Part shown: positions 56,249 to 64,000 of the stretch, one piece after another
How positions within the stretch are numbered: position 1 is the first letter of the stretch
Layout: each line of letters begins with the position of its first letter
Source of the DNA: Apodemus sylvaticus
Lineage: Eukaryota; Chordata; Mammalia; Rodentia; Muridae
Direction of reading: 5' to 3'
Assembly: GCF_947179515.1 (NCBI RefSeq)
Contig: NC_067491.1
Coordinates: 9,464,027-9,528,026 of the forward strand
DNA: 64,000 nt
Notes under the pieces: model-generated
Database searches by the model: none
Told to the model about the DNA's origin: nothing
The model's input: the letters and a program-made list of their open reading frames with translations, nothing else
Made by a program: the position numbers and the translations under genes

Positions 56249-56658
56249 CAAAGCAGAACAGCAAAAGACACCCCTATCTTGCTTACTGGATAAGAGTGGG
56301 ACAAAGATTTATGCAAAATGGATGCTTTAGAAAATAAAGTAGGCTTTTCTTTCAAGATCTTCATTTGGGCTTCAGGACGTCAGGGAGTACAGAAAGGTTT
56401 TATGGGACGCAACAGATACATAGAGACAACATGTACGAAATTTGGGAATTTGGGACACTTTTTGTTCCAGAGAACAGTCTGTTTCTCCAATAGACTGGGA
56501 CTTGGGACTGTACATCGTGAGGCCATCTCATAAAGTTTCTTTCCAGATAAGCAGATACATTTCTGCAGGAAGGTGTAGGGTCAGAGATACCTCTCTCTAG
56601 AGTGTATAATGCCATGTGAAGTGAGCAGGTCAGATGAGTTATATGGGTTAGGAAGACG
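56249..56658. other. Unassigned sequence
   Basis: A 71-codon frame on each strand with no domain. No repeat recognised. Confidence 0.4.
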
Positions 56659-56659
56659 T

Positions 56660-57062
56660 ATCTCAGTCAGGGTTTCTATTCCTGCACAAACATCATGACC
56701 AAGAAGCAAGCTGGGGAAGAAAGGGTTTATTCAGTTTACATTTCCATATTGATGTTCATCACCAAATGAAGTCAGGACTGGAACTCAAGCAGGTCAGGAA
56801 GCAGGAGCTGATGCAGAGGCCATGAAGGGATGTTTCTTATTGGCTTGCTTCCCCTGGCTTGCTCAGCTTGCTTTCTTATAGAACCCAAGACTACTAGGCC
56901 AGGGATGGCACCACCCACAAGGGGCCCTCCCCACTGATCACTAATTGAGAAAATGCCCCACAGCTGGATCTCATGGAGGCACTTCCCCAACTGAAGCTCC
57001 TTTCTCTGTGGTAACTCCAGCCTGTGTCAAGTTGACACACAAAACCAGCCAGTACAACATGT
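56660..57062 (+). mobile_element. Rodent dispersed repeat
   Basis: GTCAGGGTTTCTATTCCTGC, CATCATGACCAAGAAGCAAG, GGAGCTGATGCAGAGGCCAT, CTTGCTTCCCCTGGCTTGC, GGATGGCACCACCCACAAGG, CAGCTGGATCTCATGGAGG and CTGTGTCAAGTTGACACAC. It is the best-preserved copy of the family in the window. Confidence 0.8.
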
Positions 57063-57674
57063 CAGAGGGCTGGAAAGATTAGGGTCTGAGCTCAATGTTA
57101 ACAGTTTTAGAGGATTCTGTTTCAAAGAGAGGAGAGGTGGAAGATTTTTTGCTTTTTAACTATATACTTAAAAATTAAATTTAAGAACAGAATTATTATT
57201 AGTTTAATATGAAGCATATTATAGTCATTTCAAAGACACACTTCTATCTTTGAAGTACCAAATAAGCATGGGATATGCAAACCCATAACAGAGACAATGG
57301 GATTGGTATTATAAGAGAATGTAAAAACCGATCTCTAAATCATGGACACAGAAACTTAGAATCACATAGCAGAACAAGATCATAGGAACTGTGTTAGACA
57401 TAGACCTCACACTACGAATAATTATTTAAGACAATCAAGGATATAATTTGCAGATAATGTGGCTCCATGTGACAGCTAGGATTGAAGAAAAATTAACCAA
57501 CACCAATATCATGAAACTATTTTTAAAATGTTCAGGAGAGGATGGCCTCTAATGATCCTTATAACTTGTGAAGAAATTCCGGAGATAACTTTCTAAAATT
57601 TTTGTAGGGGAGGTTAAATCATTTTCAGATTATTTCAAAACAGTGTGAAGCAAATACAAACTGAATATAAGAAT
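57063..57674. other. Unassigned, AT-rich sequence
   Basis: No gene or repeat recognised. Confidence 0.4.
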
Positions 57675-57925
57675 TTTAGTGGTTGAGAGATGATTCAGTC
57701 AGTAAAGTGCTTGCCACATAGGCGTGAGGGAGTGAGTTTGGATTCCCAACACCCACATAAAAAGCCAGGCATGGAGGCACATGCCTACAATCTTAGTGCT
57801 CAGGGCAATAGGCAGCAGGATCCTGGAGTCAGTCTTTCCAACTTAACAAAGCCTAGGTTCAGTGAGAGACCCTACTGCAAAAAACAAGGTAGAGAGTAAT
57901 GCAGAAAGACCTTTCCACCCTGGAG
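57675..57925 (+). mobile_element. B4 SINE
   Basis: GAGAGATGATTCAGTCAGTA head, GTTTGGATTCCCAACACCC (B-box region), AAAGCCAGGCATGGAGGCAC B1-like right half, GGTTCAGTGAGAGACCCTAC and a tail that passes into the CA satellite. Confidence 0.8.
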
Positions 57926-58540
57926 GCTCCACACACACAGCACAGATACACAGACACACACAGACACATAAACACACACTTACATACCTACACACAGGAG
58001 AGATATACACACAGACACACACAATGCAGACACATAAACACACATTCACATACAGACACACACAGAGAAACACATACACAGGAGAGACACATACAACACA
58101 GTCGCACATTCACACACAAACATATACACTGGAGAGACACATGCACACAACAGAAGTACATATATACATTCACCCATACAAAGAGACACACAAACATACA
58201 CACAAGAGGGACACACACATAGACACACATAACAGACACACACTCACTCATAAACATACACACACATTAACACAGACACACACACACATACATACATATA
58301 GACATATAGATACACACATACTCAAACACAAACATACGCACAGGAGAGACAAACAAAGACACAGAAACACACAACAGAGACACACACACAAACACACACA
58401 TTAACACACACACATTCACACATACAGACACACATACACATAAGCATTAATACACATATACTCACAGACAAATATACATGCAGGGGAGACACATAAACAC
58501 ACACACACAACACACACACACACAGAGAGAGAGAGAGATT
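57926..58540. repeat. Long CA-rich satellite with higher-order units
   Basis: About 600 bp of CACA words are punctuated by CAGGAGAGACACAT-type marks near 57985, 58080, 58129, 58203, 58341 and 58480. The last three are 138-139 bp apart and the DNA between them is alike. It grew from the B4 tail. Frames of 90-180 codons (HTHTQ patterns) are repeat translations. Confidence 0.88.
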
Positions 58541-59628
58541 TCCATTGTCATTGCTAAAATAGAGAGTCTCTTCCTAATCCCTTTTGTTGGAGTATGACTT
58601 TTCAAGATTCTAGTAACTTCAACATGAGCAAAATATTCTAAGAGACTTTTCTGCCTTCAGCTACAAGACTGCTCAAACAAGGAACACCAAGAAACTGAAA
58701 TTGTTCATGCTGAGGGAGAAAATGTCTGAAGCCAGATGCCACCTAGGGTGGGAACTCATCTCCCTGGAGGAGCATAGTACACAGAACTGATAACTTGCCA
58801 GAACACTTTTCAGGACAGACTGAAACCCATACGGTGTTGGTGAAGGAGAGTACACCATGACAGGGAAGGCTTAGTGATGTATACCTCGAGCAGTCTATCT
58901 AACCTAAATCAAGGCCCAAGGAGGGGAACTTGGAAGGCCCTTTGTTCCTCCTTTCAAGGGCGAACCTATTGACTAAGCCTCCATCTCCTGCTTTCCATTA
59001 TTGAGTTGCTTATTGAGTGGTCTTCTTGAGGACTGGTGAGTGCTGTGGCTTGTTAAGGACTCTAAGAGTCTGGACTCTGACCCTAATAACTCCAGTAACA
59101 AAACTGCAGTGCAATACCTTTACCTTCTCTTTGAAATATATGTAAATCGTTCTTGTAAGCTACGTATGCCTCTTGCAGGCTTGATGACCCAGTAAAGTCT
59201 TCTCAGGGGTGAAAATCCATTTCTTTGAAGTACAAACATCAAGTGAGATGCAGTTCCTGCTTCTCAGAGAAGTTTCTAGAGGGAGGATGGGTGCCTACTT
59301 TTAGTAAGGTCTGGCTCCAGCTTGTAAAACTACCTTCTGTCATAAAGGCACACATTTGTTTTGCTTTGTATGAAACCAAAAAAACGAACACAGATGGTTA
59401 CCCCAATTTCAAGATCAATTTAGGATGAATTGCATAAAGTAAAAGATGGAGTCAACTGTTCTTTCTTCAGGACTAGTTTCTGTGCATCTTGAGAAATTTG
59501 ATCGTATTTACAACTTGTCTGTACCAGGCCACACAAAAGAATGAGATTTCTTTATCTTAATTATCTCTTAGAGAATTGTCTATAATGTCCATCATAACTG
59601 TGCTTAAGGCTCATACTATAATAAAATC
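58541..59628. other. Unassigned sequence
   Basis: No gene recognised. The part 58900-59220 has moderate GC and could be an old LTR, but no terminal TG/CA or duplicate partner is seen. Confidence 0.4.
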
Positions 59629-59642
59629 TGTCTCTGTCTCTG

Positions 59643-59678
<36 letters not shown>

Positions 59679-59681
59679 TCT
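59629..59681. repeat. (TCTCTG)n-(CT)n microsatellite
   Basis: About five TCTCTG hexamers pass into a pure CT run. Confidence 0.93.
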
Positions 59682-59827
59682 GCTCTCCACCCTAATGTTT
59701 GTAGGAGGAATTTGTAGGTTGGGAGATTTTATTTTATGTGCCTTGGATTATTTTATGTAGAATACGTTCTGTGTGTATGAACAGGTACAAATAAACATGG
59801 TGCACATATATATGAAACATGCATGTC

Positions 59828-60011
59828 CGAGGCTGGAGAGATGGCTCAGCAGTTAAGAGCTCTGACTGCTCTTCCGAAGGTTCTAAGTTCAAATCCCAGC
59901 AACCACATGGTGGCTCACAACCATCCATAATGAGAGATCTTCACTCTCTTCTGGAGTGTCTGAAGACAGCTACAGTACACTTATGTATAATAAATAAATC
60001 TTTAAAAACAC
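59828..60011 (+). mobile_element. B2 SINE with TSD
   Basis: GGCTGGAGAGATGGCTCAGC head with A-box, GTTCAAATCCCAGCAACC B-box, GTGGCTCACAACCATCC, TGAAGACAGCTACAGTACAC and a tail with AATAAATAAAT. Flanked by CATGCATGTC at 59818-59827 and 60012-60021. Confidence 0.93.
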
Positions 60012-60039
60012 CATGCATGTCAGCATAAAGTACCATTTC

Positions 60040-60280
60040 TTGGTTGCGATCCACCGTGATGTTTGGCTGGGGTTCCTCATGGCCCAGAATCTACCCATTC
60101 AGATAGACTGAATAGCCTGTAAGCCCAGGGTTCTACCTATATTTGCCTCCACAGAGGTAGGATTACAAACAACTGCCACCCCACTGACACTTTTACATAG
60201 ATATCTGGGATCAAACTCAGGTCTACAAGTCTTTATGGCAAGCACTCTATCAACTGTGCTAGATCTCCAGTCCCAGGAGG
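60040..60280 (-). mobile_element. B4-type SINE
   Basis: On the plus strand: GGTAGGATTACAAACAACTG, GGGATCAAACTCAGGTC (complement of the B-box region), GGCAAGCACTCTATCAACTG and GATCTCCAGTCCC, the complement of the tRNA-like head. Confidence 0.7.
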
Positions 60281-61350
60281 AATTTACTTTCAATTTCATT
60301 CTGCAAAGGGAGAAATTTTTCTTACAGATTGACAAATTGTGGTCAATTTGCAACAACTGATCCCTTTTGGTTTGATTAAGAAAGAGTGGGCTAGGAGTTC
60401 TCATATAAATGCATGAAACAAAGACTTTCATGCAAAAGTGGGGTGGGAAAAAAAGAGTTGTGGCAAGAAAGGGAGATAGAAAGTCCAATAAGGCCCTGAG
60501 TGGGAACCTTTCATTCTTTATTTTATAACATGGTTACAAAATTAACAAACATAATTAATAACTAATTAGAATGTTTCATCTCACACAAACATGTTGGTTT
60601 CAAGAGGAGTGCATAATTTAGATGCTTTTCCTTAGTCCCTAGAATGTACTGCAAAGCTAAGGGTACAGTAGATCGTGGAGCCAGAGGCATAAAGATTGAC
60701 GTAAGAAAGAAAATAAGGACAGGGGATGAATGGAGTTCCACCTTCCTACCCCCCTCTGTAGGGTTTGTGTAATGAAATAAATCATGTTTACAAAAAGCAT
60801 CCATCTTCTCCAAGCACCCCAAAGAGCAAATGCTTTGTCAGGGGCCCTTAAAAGCTCAGCAGATTAGTGACTGGGGGCAGGTAGTGTTTCCAGTCTTTTC
60901 TAATTCTCCACCAAACTTCCTTTCTCAGAAGTGGCTTTACCTTCTTACTGAACTGTCTTCGCATGTCACCCTGGTCCAATTCTTTGGTCCATGACAAAAG
61001 AATTTGGAAGCAGGAGTGAACGACCTCTGAACTCAGATCCATCCCTGAAACACTACCATGTAATGTTACTGTCATTGACAACTTTTGCCACGGTTTCCAT
61101 CTTCAATTGTCTATTTTTAAGGTTCAGGCCTTGTACCATATGCAAGTTTAAAGCAGAGGTCGTCTGAGTGTTTAGCATGAAATTTTACAATTCTCAAAAT
61201 CTTTCTTGTCTCATCAGAATCTAGTCATCCCAGTGTGTTTGTAGAATGGCCTTTTCTTTTTGTTATTTTATCTGAATTCATTTGATTCTTAGTCTCTTTT
61301 CCCAAAGAAACCACTCTTCAGGGTCCTAATGTATTTTTCCTATCAAAAAC
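60281..61350. other. Unassigned sequence
   Basis: Frames of 77-129 codons on the minus strand overlap the SINE or have no domain. No repeat recognised. Confidence 0.4.
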
Positions 61351-61430
61351 CACCCCTATAGATCAAGCACCACCCCTGTAGATCAAGCACCACCCCTGTA
61401 GATCAAGCACCACCCCTGTAGTACATTTGT
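61351..61430. repeat. 20-bp minisatellite, four copies
   Basis: The unit CACCCCTGTAGATCAAGCAC is repeated about four times with a strict 20 bp period; the first copy has CTATAG instead of CTGTAG. There is no spacer between units. Confidence 0.95.
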
Positions 61431-61540
61431 TCTACAGTTTCTTCAAGAACCACTGTGACTATTAATCTCATTTTCTGACTTGAGATCTGTAACCGCCAGG
61501 CAAAAGTGAGTCTCTAGGCATTCGTACTGGAGAGTATTTT

Positions 61541-61815
61541 AATTAGGTTAATCGAGGTGGAAAGATCAGGCCACTAAAGGTGGCACCATCCCCTTAAATG
61601 GAATCTTGAGCTTCATGAAAATGGAGAAAGTAAAACAAACACAAACATCCAAGGATTCTTGTTTCTTGAGCATGGATACAATGTGACTGGATGCCTAAGC
61701 CTCCTGCTGAACCAAAATAGACTACACCCTTCTACTGAAAGCCAAATTAAATTCATTCTCATTTAAGTTGCTTTTGTCAGAATGTTTATCACAGCAACAG
61801 AAAAAAATAGAAAGA
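61541..61815 (-). mobile_element. Rodent dispersed repeat, diverged minus copy
   Basis: GCCAAATTAAATTCATTCTC, TTAAGTTGCTTTTGTCAGAA and TTTATCACAGCAACAGAAAA at the right end match the complement of the 55146/56660 family start; the left part (AGGTGGCACCATCCCC) is worn. Confidence 0.6.
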
Positions 61816-62737
61816 AAGAAAAGAAAAACTTAAGCCAATAGGTCACCATAAACTTTTCTCCTAAATAGCAAAGACAGAAAAGGAAACCAAAAGAAAAAAT
61901 AGGGAAATGAAAGAAAATGAGTAAATAATTGATAATCTATATGAAAGCTCCCTTAGCAAATTTACTATTAGCATATTCAGTGTTTATATCATATGTGTAT
62001 TAGAGTTTCTGTTGGGAGGCAATTCTGCAACCTGTCTGTCTCCTTACCCTAGCATAAATGTATATTGAGATGAACCCAGTTACAATTTCTCATTTTTTCA
62101 TTTTGTTAGAAGTAGCTTTGTAACGTTGAAGATTTCTATTCAGGTTTACATGATACGATTTCTACCTTTTCAATGTTATGTTGGTGAATACATAAACAAC
62201 TCCCTTTGTTTGAAAATTAAGTATATGGCAGATTGATATTGAAAGTTCTCACAAAGGTTAGATAATTAGCTATGGTATGATGGAACTAGAGAAAAGCAGC
62301 AAAGATGTGTACATTAAACCACACAGTTAAAGGTTATTAAGTGATGGTTCAAATGTATTTTTAAATGGAAGGAATGACATTTTAAAAATGGAAGAACATT
62401 CTTGAATTTTACTTTAGAAACAAGAATGGAGAAGGTCAAGAAAGTTTAGAAACAAAAGACATTTCTGAAATCTTTGGACTTAAAGGAGATGCTGAGCCCT
62501 CTGGTACAGGTCTATATATGAAAATCAGGGTAGTATAGTAGTACAGTCATATGTATGAAAATCACTATATTATAGCCAACAATGAAGCTTCCAAGCAACT
62601 GCTAGGTGTACAATATCTCATTTAGAGGTAAGCCTTCCAATTCTCATCAGCTTGACTAAATTTTGCTCTGGTTTTTTCTAGATTCTAGAACCCCATTTCC
62701 TTTTCTCTTTTTTACAGTTAAAAAACAAACCTGTACT
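61816..62737. other. Unassigned, AT-rich sequence
   Basis: No gene or repeat recognised. Confidence 0.4.
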
Positions 62738-62925
62738 AACGTGGCATATTTGTAATCTCAGCTATTTCGGACAGTGAGATACAAATATTGTAAATTCAGT
62801 CCTGGAGAACTCAGTGTGAATGTCTCAAAATAAAATGTTAGACAAAAATGCTAAGGGTACAACTCAGTGGTAGAGTGTTTGCCTGGCATGAATAATGTCA
62901 TAGGCTCAGTCTCTGTCACAGGAAG
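62738..62925 (+). mobile_element. B1-ID composite SINE
   Basis: The first half is B1-like and worn (TTGTAATCTCAGCTATTTCG...TGAATGTCTCAAAATAAAAT). The second half is ID-like: AAGGGTACAACTCAGTGGTA, GAGTGTTTGCCTGGCATG, AGGCTCAGTCTCTGTC. The order fits the ID_B1-type composite family. It is followed by a polypurine tail. Confidence 0.65.
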
Positions 62926-62929
62926 TGGA

Positions 62930-63096
62930 TGAAAAGAAAAGAAAGAAAGAAGGGAAGGGAAGGGGAGGGGAAGGGAGGGGAGGGGAGAGGTGAGGAGAGG
63001 AGAGAAGAGAAGAGAAGAGAAGAGGAAAGAGGAGATGAGGAGAGAGAAGGAGAGGAGAAAAGAAAATGGAAAGGAAGGGAAGAGAAGAAAAGAGGT
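62930..63096 (+). repeat. Polypurine tract (GGGA/GAAA/GAGA)n
   Basis: About 165 bp of almost pure purine, with only a few T. The first part (62952-62990) has eight or so G3-G4 runs one or two bases apart. It probably grew from the tail of the preceding SINE. The opposite strand's Ser/Pro/Leu-rich frame is a repeat translation. Confidence 0.92.
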
Positions 63097-63880
63097 AACA
63101 TTATAAACCTTTCCCCTGCTTTGTAGTGATAAACATAGTAGCTTGTCATAGACAAACTCTTGAAAATATAAGTATTATCATAATTATTCATTTCTTCAAA
63201 ATATAAGTATTTAGGACAATAGGTTTCCCTCTTCAGTTTTCTATGAAGAAATGGGAGCCCCACTTTAATAAACACCAGATAGCACACACGGGCAGCTTCG
63301 TTACATTATTAGACTGCCTGCTTCTGTCAATCCAGCCCTTGTTCAGTAACTTCCCCCAGGGCTGTAGTACTCTCCTACCTTCTATCTCAACAGAGAGGCC
63401 TTAAATTTCTTTCCCTGAGAACAATGTTCTTATATAGTCCCATGCCCATCTAAAAGCCCAGTAGCTCTTTCACTGTTGGGGACATTCATAGTCTTGCCAT
63501 CTTTCTTTCTACACGAACAGGTCAATGGCATAGTCCAAGACACCCAGTAGATCCTTAGCACATCTGGTTGAAACATCTGCTGAGTAAGGAAATTCATGTC
63601 AGGTTAGCCCTTGTTGATCCTATGCAGTATTTGAATATGAGGCACAGCACTTGAAAGCTCATGAACACATAAAAACACCAAACTGGAAGCCACTGAGAAA
63701 AGCTGAAAGGCTCATACAAGAAGATATGCTAACCACAACGTTGAAATAGTTAAAACTTGTGACTAAGTAGAAGTAAGCTAACAATGTGACCATATAAGAA
63801 GAAAGAAAAGGATGGCTGAAAAGAAGGAATGGCTGGGAAGAAAGCATAGAAGACCCTCTGTGAGAACAGGCTGAGAGGAA
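63097..63880. other. Unassigned sequence
   Basis: No gene or repeat recognised. Confidence 0.4.
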
Positions 63881-64000
63881 AGGGGAAGACAAGGATGATA
63901 GGAGGAAGGGAAGGAAAGGGGAAGAGAGATGGGGAGAAGGAGTAAAGATGGAGAGAAGGAGTAAAGATGGGGAGGGGAAAGAAATGAAGTAATGAGGGGG
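63881..64000 (+). repeat. Purine-rich tract with a 21-bp direct repeat, cut by window end
   Basis: GGAAGGGAAGG words, then GAGAAGGAGTAAAGATGG twice in a row with a 21 bp period (about 63934 and 63955), running off the window end. Confidence 0.8.

Noticed and set aside
57862..58404. A 180-codon plus-strand frame rich in HTHTQ
   Set aside because: It reads from a B4 SINE into the CA satellite; low complexity, no independent support.
61351..61430. CRISPR-like direct repeats
   Set aside because: The 20 bp units are back to back with no spacers, and the DNA is mammalian.
1..64000. A previously undescribed multi-gene system
   Set aside because: No operon-like or clustered non-transposon coding sequence is visible; all long coding DNA is LINE-1.

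Overview
This is 64 kb of mammalian nuclear DNA from a murid rodent, and it is almost all non-coding. The rodent call rests on the repeats: B1, B2, B3/B4-type and B1-ID composite SINEs, URR1-like hAT remnants, rodent dispersed repeats, and LINE-1 (L1) copies of murine type whose ORF1 begins MAKGKRRN. I cannot tell Mus from Rattus or another murine. I saw no clear stand-alone rat-type ID element, which leans weakly away from Rattus. I recognise no host exon, RNA gene, CRISPR array or bacterial feature. The only long open reading frames belong to L1, which makes up roughly 40% of the window.

Layout. 1-719: a degraded B4 and CA repeat. 719-7492: L1-A, full length, minus strand, with a 12-bp target-site duplication (TSD), ORF1 and ORF2 both broken. 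7.5-16.3 kb: mostly unassigned sequence with SINEs, two URR1 remnants and microsatellites. 16316-22282: L1-B, an older and more damaged minus-strand L1 with a 16-bp TSD. 22.3-37.2 kb: unassigned sequence with B1s, rodent dispersed repeats, an ancient 5'-inverted L1, an L1 3'UTR fragment and a URR1. 37178-38352: a B1 on the minus strand, split by a plus-strand 5'-truncated L1 (L1-C); both TSD pairs are visible. 38.9-42.1 kb: an L1 3'UTR fragment, SINEs and CA/CT tracts. 42664-55128: two minus-strand L1s head to tail (L1-D, L1-E) sharing one target site that is present three times. 55.1-64 kb: rodent dispersed repeats, B2/B3/B4 SINEs, a long CA satellite, a 20-bp minisatellite and polypurine tracts.

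How the L1 genes relate: each large copy has the order 5'UTR promoter, ORF1 (RNA-binding chaperone), a short spacer of about 60 nt, ORF2 (endonuclease plus reverse transcriptase), a short 3'UTR and an A-tail. L1-D and L1-E keep an open ORF1 (401 and 423 codons), but no copy has an open ORF2, so none looks able to move by itself.

Most interesting: the L1-D/L1-E tandem pair with three target-site copies, the nested L1-in-B1 insertion, the ancient L1 5' inversion split by a later repeat, a 66-bp ORF1 coiled-coil duplication, and tandem ~315-bp units in the L1 5'UTRs. I found no evidence for a new multi-gene system. Family names of old repeats are from memory and need RepeatMasker.
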